Assembly (NCBI GenBank): GCA_900767505.1
Contig: CAAFZG010000033.1
Coordinates: 1 to 11,564, forward strand
Source: Methanomassiliicoccales archaeon
Lineage (GTDB): Archaea > Thermoplasmatota > Thermoplasmata > Methanomassiliicoccales > Methanomethylophilaceae
Length of the DNA: 11,564 bases
Direction of reading: 5' to 3'
Shown here: in pieces, positions 5,318 through 11,044 of the stretch
How positions within the stretch are numbered: position 1 is the first letter of the stretch
Layout of the letters: each line of letters opens with the position of its first letter
Made by a program: the position numbers and the translations under genes
Notes under the pieces: model-generated
What the model was told of the DNA's origin: nothing
What the model saw: only the letters and a program-made list of their open reading frames with translations
Databases searched by the model: none

Positions 5318-6523
5318 ATGACGGACGCGAACGACGAGGTAACCGAACTGAAGGCGAAGATAGTCTCACTCGAAGAGAGGAATGTGAGGCTCATGGAGGA
5401 CCTTCAGAGCGCCGAGACCGAAAAACGCTACTCCGAGAGCGAGCTCTTCAGACTCCAGAAAGACATCTCCAGGCTCAGGAACGAGCTCGAGAGGCTCAAG
5501 AGCCCTCCGCTCATCATCGGTTCGATAAAAGACATTCTTCCGGGGAACCGCGTTGTTGTGAAGAGCTCCACCGGACCTGACTTCGTCGTATCCGTGTCGG
5601 AGTACGTCCCGGAAGAGGACCTCATAATCGGTTCCAGGGTTTCCCTCAACAAGCAGACCCTGTCCGTTATGGATGTTCTGCCGTCTCCGGTGGATCCTGT
5701 TGTGTCCGGTGCTGAGATCATCGACAAGCCGGATGTGTCCTACGATGACATCGGCGGACTGAAGCAGCAGATGCTCGAGCTTCGTGAAGCTGTCGAAGAT
5801 CCTCTCCTCAGGCCCGAACTGTATGCGAAGGTCGGAATCGAGCCTCCGAAAGGAGTCCTGCTGGTCGGTCCTCCGGGAACCGGAAAGACCCTCATGGCCA
5901 AGGCCGTGGCCAACGCCACCCAGGCGACATTCATCAGACTCGTCGGTTCCGAACTCGTCCAGAAGTACATCGGAGAGGGCGCAAGGCTCGTCCGTGAGCT
6001 GTTCCAGCTTGCCAAGGAGAAGGCTCCGAGCATCATATTCATCGATGAGCTCGACTCCGTCGGCGCAAGGAGACTTGATGTCGCCACGTCCGGGGACAGA
6101 GAGGTCCAGAGGACCCTCATGCAGCTTCTCTCGGAGCTTGACGGATTCACACCCACCAGCGATGTGAAGATCATCGGTGCGACCAACAGACCCGACATCC
6201 TCGACGATGCCCTGCTCAGGCCCGGAAGGTTCGACAGGATCATCGACGTAGGTCTGCCCGACGAAGAGGGTAGGGAGCAGATATTCAAGATCCACCTCGC
6301 CCACATGAACGTGGACCCCGACGTGTCCGCGAAGAAGCTCGCCGACATGACGGATGGAGTGTCCGGTGCGGAGATCAAGAACATATGCACCGAAGCGGGA
6401 ATGCTTGCCATCCGCGACGACCGTGACCATGTCACTCAGGAAGACTTCGTCAATGCGAAGGAGAAGGTCCGCGATGCGGGAAGGAACAAGACCAAACCCG
6501 CACCTGCGCACATGTTCGGATGA
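5318..6523 (+). CDS. pan: Proteasome-activating nucleotidase (PAN), AAA+ ATPase
   Basis: The 401-residue ATPase forms the hexameric ring that unfolds proteins and feeds them into the 20S proteasome in the cytoplasm. An N-terminal coiled coil covers about residues 6-62, rich in Glu, Lys, Arg and Leu heptads, and is followed by 'KSPP' and an OB domain (about 66-122). The AAA+ module has Walker A GPPGTGKT (184-191, K190), Walker B 'IIFIDE' (D243, E244), sensor-1 N290 in 'ATNRPD' and arginine fingers R301 and R304 in 'LLRPGRFDR'. The pore loop 'KYIGEGARLVRELF' is the AAA+ type found in PAN and Rpt proteins. The C-terminus ends M-F-G instead of the usual hydrophobic-Tyr-X. ATG 5318 is preferred over the in-frame ATG 5288 because of TATA placement. 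It diverges from MBF1, and a 14-bp hairpin terminator follows. Confidence 0.96.
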   Translation: MTDANDEVTELKAKIVSLEERNVRLMEDLQSAETEKRYSESELFRLQKDISRLRNELERLKSPPLIIGSIKDILPGNRVVVKSSTGPDFVVSVSEYVPEEDLIIGSRVSLNKQTLSVMDVLPSPVDPVVSGAEIIDKPDVSYDDIGGLKQQMLELREAVEDPLLRPELYAKVGIEPPKGVLLVGPPGTGKTLMAKAVANATQATFIRLVGSELVQKYIGEGARLVRELFQLAKEKAPSIIFIDELDSVGARRLDVATSGDREVQRTLMQLLSELDGFTPTSDVKIIGATNRPDILDDALLRPGRFDRIIDVGLPDEEGREQIFKIHLAHMNVDPDVSAKKLADMTDGVSGAEIKNICTEAGMLAIRDDRDHVTQEDFVNAKEKVRDAGRNKTKPAPAHMFG

Positions 6524-6543
6524 AGTAATCAGCTGAAACGACC

Positions 6544-6588
6544 GTAAAACGATGGCATCGGGATGTGGTGCCATCGTTTTACATTTTT
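6544..6588 (+). terminator. Strong hairpin-plus-T-run terminator after PAN
   Basis: A perfect 14-bp stem, GTAAAACGATGGCA (6544-6557) with TGCCATCGTTTTAC (6569-6582), has an 11-nt loop and is followed by ATTTTTATT. It looks like a bacterial intrinsic terminator. No gene is encoded in it. Confidence 0.8.
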
Positions 6589-6630
6589 ATTCAAACAACG
6601 GTTTCCTGCGACCGAATATTCTCAGAAGAT

Positions 6631-6655
6631 GACCGTGAACCTGTGACACACGGTC
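6631..6655. promoter_or_regulatory. Inverted repeat upstream of a promoter, possible operator
   Basis: GACCGTG (6631-6637) and CACGGTC (6649-6655) are perfect 7-bp inverted arms with 11 nt between them. The centres of the arms are 18 nt apart. The repeat ends 9 nt before the TATA box of the downstream zinc-ribbon gene, a normal place for an activator or repressor site. Confidence 0.4.
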
Positions 6656-6664
6656 TTACGTAAC

Positions 6665-6671
6665 ATTATAT
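6665..6671 (+). promoter_or_regulatory. TATA box of the second zinc-ribbon gene
   Basis: ATTATAT is centred 28 nt before the ATG at 6696, which predicts a leaderless mRNA. No Shine-Dalgarno is present. Confidence 0.65.
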
Positions 6672-6695
6672 CGTCTATACTCGAATGCACCCGAC

Positions 6696-7580
6696 ATGAG
6701 CTTCTGCAACAATTGCGGATGTACGAATCCGGACGAAAGTCTGTTCTGTTGGAAATGCGGCTCCAGACTGGTGCCGCATGAAGAACCTGCAGAATCGTTC
6801 GTCTCGGACGAATCGCTGCCCGACACGGTTGCACAGATTGCAGACGAACCCGTTCAGGTGACCGAACAGCCGTTCATCCCCGAACCGCCCGTCCAATCGC
6901 AATCATTCTCGTTCGAAGACAGAGTCGCCGATATCGGAGAACGCAGGAACACCATCGATCTGGGCCCCCGCAGCATAGACTTGGGACCTTCGGAACAATC
7001 CGCCCGCGTTCAGGTCGAGAAACCCGCACGTGGCAAGAGGGAACGTCCTGCGAAAGAGAAACGCGAACATCAGATCACCGCCCCTGCAGACCCGTTCAAT
7101 GCGAAGATCGCAGTGATGATCACGGGCATCATGTCCATACTGATCGCATGCTACTGCCTGTTCGGATACAAGCCCACATACGTCCTCAATATAGAGGGGC
7201 ACAGCATGGAGCAGTTGGTGGCACCTTTCCAGATGATGTCATCCACAGGTATCGGAGGGATAATGCCCAGCGACATCATGGCCGTATGCGTCACTCTGAC
7301 CGCTGTCGTCGCCGTGATATCCGCCATCAGGGCGGTCCCTATGATCACCGGACTGGCAGGCCTCATAACCACGGCGCTGTATTACAACATGGCAAAGAAC
7401 ACTGTCCTGGGAATAGACTACACCGCCACCATCTCCATGACCAGCATGATGACGCTTGTCGTGCTCTGGATCGTCGTGATCGTCCTTTCGGTGTTCCAAT
7501 TCGCATTCCTGAAGAAATTCTCCGCCTCGTGCGAAGACGAACCCTATCCCCTTATCAGGATCTGGTTCGGAAAACTGTGA
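6696..7580 (+). CDS. Zinc-ribbon protein with four C-terminal membrane segments, function unknown
   Basis: The 294-residue protein starts with a zinc ribbon, C4-X2-C7-X10-C18-X2-C21 ('FCNNCG...LFCWKCGSRL'). A long disordered, acidic and proline-rich linker follows (about 28-84), with a short internal repeat IDLGP at 87-91 and 94-98, then a basic patch (109-124, 'KPARGKRERPAKEKRE'). Four hydrophobic segments lie at about 137-157, 189-211, 214-232 and 246-273. The basic patch before the first helix predicts a cytoplasmic N-terminus by the positive-inside rule. The same ribbon-plus-membrane design occurs in the 181-residue protein at 2620-3165, but the membrane parts are not clearly alike. Start ATG 6696 fits a leaderless promoter. 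A single-gene unit, ending in a convergent hairpin with the GPN GTPase. No function can be assigned. Confidence 0.86.
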   Translation: MSFCNNCGCTNPDESLFCWKCGSRLVPHEEPAESFVSDESLPDTVAQIADEPVQVTEQPFIPEPPVQSQSFSFEDRVADIGERRNTIDLGPRSIDLGPSEQSARVQVEKPARGKRERPAKEKREHQITAPADPFNAKIAVMITGIMSILIACYCLFGYKPTYVLNIEGHSMEQLVAPFQMMSSTGIGGIMPSDIMAVCVTLTAVVAVISAIRAVPMITGLAGLITTALYYNMAKNTVLGIDYTATISMTSMMTLVVLWIVVIVLSVFQFAFLKKFSASCEDEPYPLIRIWFGKL

Positions 7581-7584
7581 GGCA

Positions 7585-7605
7585 GGCGGGGTCGACCGCC
7601 CCGCC
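7585..7605. terminator. Hairpin in the convergent spacer between the zinc-ribbon gene and the GPN GTPase
   Basis: GGCGGGG (7585-7591) pairs perfectly with CCCCGCC (7599-7605), with a 7-nt loop. The whole 26-nt gap between the two stop codons is almost filled by it. T runs on both sides are weak, so termination by this stem is an inference. Confidence 0.5.
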
Positions 7606-7606
7606 A

Positions 7607-8371
7607 TCACTCCCTTTCGTTGTCCTCTCCGCCGAAGAACATCAGCTGTGTAGCGGCGTAGATCTCCTCGAGCCCGACACCGTCCTGAGCGGATACGGCC
7701 CTTATCTCCCCGAAGACACCAGTGTTCTCCATTGCCTTGAAAAGCTCCATTCCCACGACCGTCTGAGGGAGCGTGTCGGAATCCAGAAGGTCTCCGTACA
7801 GCACATCTGGAACGGAATACCAGTCGAGCATCCTCTGCTCGTCGTCCTCTGAAAGGGTATCCGCCTTGGACAGCAGATTGAGCATCGGGAGCTGGAGCCT
7901 GAACTGAACCAGCGCACCTAGTGTCATTGCGGATATGAAACCGTTGGGCGTACGGCAGAGGGACGGATCGGAAAGATACACGATCATCGAATCCTGCCTT
8001 CCGAATGCCCTCACGGTGATGTCGGACGACTCCCTGAATGCGAAAAGCTCCAGCTGACCCGGGGTATCGATGAGGACATAATCCGTATTGTATGTGGATA
8101 CGACCTCCATCATCTTGTTGATGTTCACGGCCATGAGGTCTGCGGCGACGATCTGGGCCCCGTTGGGACCTAGTGAATATTCCTGCATGACCTCGTCCAA
8201 CGCGATCCATTCCCTGATGTCCACATCGGGTTCGTAGGGAAGCGTATCCGCGCCGGGATCCATGTTCACGATGATCGCATCGACACCAGCATCCTCCATC
8301 CACTCCTTGTAGGCTCCCACGAGTGTGCTCTTTCCGCTGCCTGCGGTTCCAACGAAAAACACATTTTTCAC
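7607..8371 (-). CDS. GPN-loop GTPase (XAB1/Npa3-like, Pab0955 type)
   Basis: The 254-residue P-loop GTPase belongs to the GPN-loop family found in archaea and eukaryotes. It has Walker A G8-TAGSGKST (G8-T16), the 'NMDPGAD' switch segment (36-42), the defining G68-P69-N70 loop, the G3 motif D102-T-P-G-Q-L-E and the G4-like 'SKAD' (168-171). Family members form dimers; eukaryotic relatives help assemble RNA polymerase II, while the archaeal role is unsettled. The start is GTG at 8371, because residue 1 of 'MKNVFFVGTAGSGKST' is encoded by GTG and lies just before the P loop. There is no SD. A 10-codon frame, MAQAIRSAIL (8368-8400), overlaps this start as GTGA and begins at the predicted transcription start. 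The gene diverges from the DUF998-like operon. Confidence 0.93.
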   Translation of the reverse strand: MKNVFFVGTAGSGKSTLVGAYKEWMEDAGVDAIIVNMDPGADTLPYEPDVDIREWIALDEVMQEYSLGPNGAQIVAADLMAVNINKMMEVVSTYNTDYVLIDTPGQLELFAFRESSDITVRAFGRQDSMIVYLSDPSLCRTPNGFISAMTLGALVQFRLQLPMLNLLSKADTLSEDDEQRMLDWYSVPDVLYGDLLDSDTLPQTVVGMELFKAMENTGVFGEIRAVSAQDGVGLEEIYAATQLMFFGGEDNERE

Positions 8372-8400
8372 AGTATCGCGCTCCGTATGGCCTGTGCCAT
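8368..8400 (-). CDS. Possible 10-codon leaderless upstream ORF of the GPN GTPase
   Basis: The minus strand reads ATG at 8400, then MAQAIRSAIL and TGA at 8370-8368. The TGA overlaps the GTG start of the GPN GTPase as GTGA. The ATG lies 26 nt from the centre of the only AT-rich box in the spacer, so the mRNA could begin on it. The GPN start lacks an SD, so coupled re-initiation is plausible. It could also be chance, since such short frames are frequent. Confidence 0.35.
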   Translation of the reverse strand: MAQAIRSAIL

Positions 8401-8420
8401 GAACCCGGAATGAACGAAAG

Positions 8421-8430
8421 CCATTTAATG
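8421..8430. promoter_or_regulatory. Single AT-rich box probably serving two divergent promoters
   Basis: CCATTTAATG is the only AT-rich stretch in the 80-bp spacer. CATTTAATG on one strand reads CATTAAATG on the other, so it is close to symmetrical. Its centre (8426) is 26 nt from the ATG at 8452 on the plus strand and 26 nt from the ATG at 8400 on the minus strand. Both directions fit leaderless starts. Confidence 0.5.
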
Positions 8431-8451
8431 ACTGGGATACCTCCGCCTGTC

Positions 8452-9036
8452 ATGAATGTGAGTTTTCGCAACCCCGGGCCCTTTGCGGCCATCGGATTCC
8501 TCGCTGCGTTCGCTCTCGCCATCATCATGACTGTGGCGATCAATGCGGACTCCAGCTGGGTCTACGGGGAGAACATGCTTTCGGACCTCGGCATCTCTGA
8601 TGTCGAGCTCACGAAGAACCTCTTCAACTACGGATGTATAGTCATCGGCGTTCTCGTCGCTGTGTTCGGTATCGGAAAAGCACTTGCCGAGAACGGATGC
8701 AACCGCGCATCGGGATGCTTCATTGCTATCGCAGCCCTCTTCATGATCGTTATCGGATTCATCCACTCCGACTTCGGAAACGGCAACACACATGATGCTG
8801 CCGCTGTCCTCATCTTCCTCTTCCTCATCGTCGCCATGGGCCTTTCCGCCGTCGGCGACTGGAAGGTCGGCGCCAGCCTCAACGCGGCGCTCAGCAGCAT
8901 CCTGATCCTCATCATCGTCGGATGCTTCGTCGGAATGGAGATCGAGAAGGTCGAGGTAATCGCCGTCGCCTGTGCCGTCGTATGGATGCTCGGCGTCAGC
9001 GCAAAGATGACATTCGACTCAAGGAAGGCCGCCTGA
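8452..9036 (+). CDS. DUF998-like six-helix membrane protein
   Basis: The 194-residue integral membrane protein has hydrophobic segments at about 11-31, 58-78, 86-104, 115-134, 145-162 and 168-184. It carries the archaeal DUF998 signature 'NMLSDLGISDVELTKNLFNYG' (41-61, a NxLSDLG loop followed by a LFNYG helix start) and 'FIHSDFGNGNTHDAAA' (103-118) at the next loop. Its function is unknown. ATG 8452 is preferred, because the frame upstream crosses the divergent promoter and the adjacent gene's start, and because the TATA box at 8421-8430 gives a leaderless start here. There is no Shine-Dalgarno. A small membrane protein follows 25 nt downstream, so the two are probably an operon. Confidence 0.85.
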   Translation: MNVSFRNPGPFAAIGFLAAFALAIIMTVAINADSSWVYGENMLSDLGISDVELTKNLFNYGCIVIGVLVAVFGIGKALAENGCNRASGCFIAIAALFMIVIGFIHSDFGNGNTHDAAAVLIFLFLIVAMGLSAVGDWKVGASLNAALSSILILIIVGCFVGMEIEKVEVIAVACAVVWMLGVSAKMTFDSRKAA

Positions 9037-9061
9037 TCGGCCCCCATACAGAGGTAATAAT

Positions 9062-9427
9062 ATGGCAACAATGCCCAGAAAAATGGTATTCGGTATCGGC
9101 CTCGGCATGCTCGGCGGAATCATCGCCCTCGCAGCCATGGCCTACTCCTGGGACGGAACGGTCGACTGCATGCCCCTCGTGGGACTCAACATGCTCGTTG
9201 CGACTATGTTCTTCGCAACCGCCGGTTCCTTCACCAAGGTGACCCCTGTCGCAGGAAACACCGTCGTCATCATCGCAACCGTCTGCGAAGCGATGGTCAT
9301 CCTTTCGATGCTCTACGAAGCTACCTTCATCGAGGTCAGCCTTCTGCTTGCAGTCATCGGAGCGGCCTGCATCCTCATCGGAGCCTGCCCCACTGTATCC
9401 AAGTGGGTCGACGCCCAGAGGATCTGA
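9062..9427 (+). CDS. Small four-helix membrane protein, unknown
   Basis: The 121-residue product is mostly hydrophobic, with segments at about 8-28, 38-55, 66-84 and 88-108, a short positively charged N-terminus (MATMPRK) and a C-terminus ending 'SKWVDAQRI'. No family is recognised. Start ATG 9062 is preceded by GAGGT (9051-9055) 6 nt upstream, a good ribosome-binding site. It lies 25 nt after the DUF998-like gene in the same orientation, so the pair may form one membrane complex, but the sequence does not show this. A small hairpin with a GAAA loop and a T run lie downstream. The four-helix layout is like that of small archaeal membrane proteins of unknown role. Confidence 0.75.
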   Translation: MATMPRKMVFGIGLGMLGGIIALAAMAYSWDGTVDCMPLVGLNMLVATMFFATAGSFTKVTPVAGNTVVIIATVCEAMVILSMLYEATFIEVSLLLAVIGAACILIGACPTVSKWVDAQRI

Positions 9428-9435
9428 AACCCTAT

Positions 9436-9473
9436 GGCCCGAAAGGGCCTGTTTCCATATCTACGCATTTTTT
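9436..9473 (+). terminator. Probable terminator after the membrane-protein pair
   Basis: GGCCC (9436-9440) and GGGCC (9445-9449) form a stem with a GAAA tetraloop. GAAAC (9426-9430) and GTTTC (9451-9455) extend it outward across an internal loop. A six-T run lies at 9468-9473, 12 nt further on. The distance weakens the case. Confidence 0.5.
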
Positions 9474-9484
9474 CGTACATACGC
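9462..9484. repeat. Short direct and inverted repeats upstream of the riboflavin kinase promoter
   Basis: TACGC occurs at 9462-9466 and at 9480-9484. Between them CGTA (9474-9477) and TACG (9480-9483) form a small inverted repeat around CA. These lie 13-35 nt before the TATA box, where a regulator site would be expected. Support is weak. Confidence 0.3.
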
Positions 9485-9496
9485 TATTCTCGGTAC

Positions 9497-9504
9497 TTTT
9501 ATAT
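9497..9504 (+). promoter_or_regulatory. TATA box of the riboflavin kinase gene
   Basis: TTTTATAT is centred 27-28 nt before the ATG at 9528, which predicts a leaderless transcript. Confidence 0.65.
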
Positions 9505-9527
9505 CGGCGGTTCCGTTTCTCCGAATC

Positions 9528-10184
9528 ATGGATGAGAAGTACTCGTTCGCACTCAGAAAACTGGCTTTATTGGGTGCAATGGATGATTACATTGCCATAT
9601 CTTCCAGGGAACTGGGGGATGCTCTGGAGATGAGTCAGCAATCTGCCTCTAAGAGAATCCTCGAACTTCTTGACGAGAAATACATCATCCGCGACCTTGG
9701 TGCACGCAGACAGCGCATAAAGATAACCCCCAAGGGAATAGAGGACCTCAAGAAGGAGTACAACGAGTACCGCAGGATATTCGAACTGACCGACCACGTC
9801 ACGATACACGGAAACGTCGTATCGGGAATGGGAGAAGGGGGGTACTACATCTGCCAGGACAAGTACCGTGTCCAGTTCGAATCCAAACTCGGCTTCACTC
9901 CGTTCGAGGGCACTCTCAACGTCCGTGTCGACCCCGAGGACATCGGGAAGCTCGACATGGTCCGCAGCATCGCAGGGGTGATGATATCGGGATTCACAAG
10001 CGAAGGGCGCAGCTTCGGCGATGTCCTTGCATACAGGGCGAAGATCCGCAACATAGACTGCGCCATAGTGGTCCCCGAGAGATCTCACTACGTCGATACG
10101 ATAGAGATCATCTGCCAATACCATCTCAGGAGGACGCTCAGCCTCGAAGATGGGGACAAGGTGGATGTGAAAGTCAGCCTCTGA
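9528..10184 (+). CDS. rbkR: CTP-dependent riboflavin kinase with N-terminal winged helix (RbkR type)
   Basis: The 218-residue protein joins a DNA-binding domain to the archaeal riboflavin kinase, which makes FMN from riboflavin and CTP rather than ATP. Residues 1-87 form a MarR-like winged helix: 'SSRELGDALEMSQQSASKRILELLDE' is the helix-turn-helix and 'IRDLGARRQRIKITPKG' the wing. The kinase domain (about 88-218) shows 'NVVSGMGEGGYY' (96-107), 'GFTPFEGTLNVR' (122-133), 'GRSFGDVLAYRA' and 'RTLSLEDGDKVDVKV', all typical of MJ0056-like RibK proteins. The fusion matches RbkR, described as a bifunctional regulator of riboflavin genes in archaea. ATG 9528 is chosen because it follows the TATA box at 9497 by 27 nt; the longer frame would begin inside the upstream gene. 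The stop codon TGA is the loop of a 7-bp hairpin. Confidence 0.93.
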   Translation: MDEKYSFALRKLALLGAMDDYIAISSRELGDALEMSQQSASKRILELLDEKYIIRDLGARRQRIKITPKGIEDLKKEYNEYRRIFELTDHVTIHGNVVSGMGEGGYYICQDKYRVQFESKLGFTPFEGTLNVRVDPEDIGKLDMVRSIAGVMISGFTSEGRSFGDVLAYRAKIRNIDCAIVVPERSHYVDTIEIICQYHLRRTLSLEDGDKVDVKVSL

Positions 10185-10191
10185 GAGGCTG
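10175..10191. terminator. Stem-loop enclosing the riboflavin kinase stop codon
   Basis: CAGCCTC (10175-10181) and GAGGCTG (10185-10191) form a perfect 7-bp stem with the TGA stop as its 3-nt loop. It ends in GATAAGTTTG. It may act with the second hairpin at 10203-10221 in termination. Confidence 0.45.
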
Positions 10192-10202
10192 GATAAGTTT
10201 GT

Positions 10203-10221
10203 GGGCCCGAGACCCGGGCCC
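10203..10221. terminator. GC-rich hairpin between rbkR and purQ, probable bidirectional terminator
   Basis: GGGCCCG (10203-10209) pairs with CGGGCCC (10215-10221) around the loop AGACC. It sits in the 44-bp convergent spacer. No strong T run follows on the plus strand (GATTGAATC). Confidence 0.55.
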
Positions 10222-10228
10222 GATTGAA

Positions 10229-11044
10229 TCAGTTTGTCAAGGAGTCGATGACGGACTGGAAGATGACTTTTCCATCCCCATCCTCTTCCACGAAGCCCCT
10301 GGTCCAGTCCGGGTGCGTGAACCTTGTGATCACACGCTCTGGATGGGGCATCATGCCCATGACATTCCCTGCGGGGTTGCAGATACCTGCGATGTCCGAG
10401 GGGGAACCGTTGGGGTTCCACGGATAATCCGCGTCGGATCCGTCGGGACGGACGTAGCGGAACACGATCTGATCGTTGTCCTCCAGCTTCTGGACGAAAT
10501 CGGGATCCATGCTCATCAGCTTGCCCTCCGCATGCGCAGATGGGATCATGAGTAGCTTCTTCTCGGGGACGTCCTTTGTGAAGAGGCATTTTCCGCGGTT
10601 GTCGTTGCGGAGCACCGTGGGACGGCACTCGAACCTTCCGGAGTCGTTGGTGTACAGAGCTGCGGTCGGCCTCTCGGTCATGACATCGTCGATCGCGGGC
10701 AGAAGACCCATCTCGACGAGGATCTGGAATCCGTTGCAGACCCCGATGACGGGCTTTCCGGACTCGACGAACCTTCTGACCTCGGAACCGATCCCCGCCT
10801 TTATCCTAGCGCCGAAGATGGCGCCTGCGCGGACGTAGTCCCCTGCGGAGAATCCTCCGGGGAAGGCGAGGATGTCGTAGTCCTCCAGATCCCTGCACAT
10901 GCCGGCAGGGGCCTGCTTGATCAGCTGTTTGAGGTGGACTTCCTCGGCCTGGGCCCCTACGGCCCTGAATGCCTCGGCCATCTCGTCCTCGCAGTTCGTT
11001 CCCTCGATCCTGATGACGCATACCTTGATCTCTTCAGCCTTCAT
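10229..11044 (-). CDS. purQ: Phosphoribosylformylglycinamidine synthase subunit PurQ (glutaminase)
   Basis: The 271-residue glutamine amidotransferase hydrolyses glutamine and passes ammonia to PurL, which makes FGAM from FGAR in purine synthesis. The class I amidotransferase motifs are all present: 'FPGGFSAGDYVRAGAIFGARI' (61-81), nucleophile C103 in 'GVCNGFQIL', and catalytic H234 and E236 in 'MMPHPER'. The N-terminus 'IKVCVIRIEGTNCEDE' is typical of archaeal PurQ. ATG 11044 overlaps the purL stop as ATGA, so translation is coupled. A longer open frame to 11422 reads over purL in another frame and is not real. Downstream a convergent hairpin separates it from rbkR. The gene order is purL then purQ. 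Confidence 0.96.
   Translation of the reverse strand: MKAEEIKVCVIRIEGTNCEDEMAEAFRAVGAQAEEVHLKQLIKQAPAGMCRDLEDYDILAFPGGFSAGDYVRAGAIFGARIKAGIGSEVRRFVESGKPVIGVCNGFQILVEMGLLPAIDDVMTERPTAALYTNDSGRFECRPTVLRNDNRGKCLFTKDVPEKKLLMIPSAHAEGKLMSMDPDFVQKLEDNDQIVFRYVRPDGSDADYPWNPNGSPSDIAGICNPAGNVMGMMPHPERVITRFTHPDWTRGFVEEDGDGKVIFQSVIDSLTN

Noticed and set aside
5366..6574. A 402-codon open frame on the minus strand, antisense to PAN
   Set aside because: It lies wholly over a well-conserved AAA+ gene, has no recognisable domain, and long antisense frames are expected from the GC-rich codon bias.
9348..9527. An N-terminal extension of 60 residues on the riboflavin kinase
   Set aside because: It would begin within the preceding gene and cross the terminator and TATA box. 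The leaderless ATG 9528 fits the family start.
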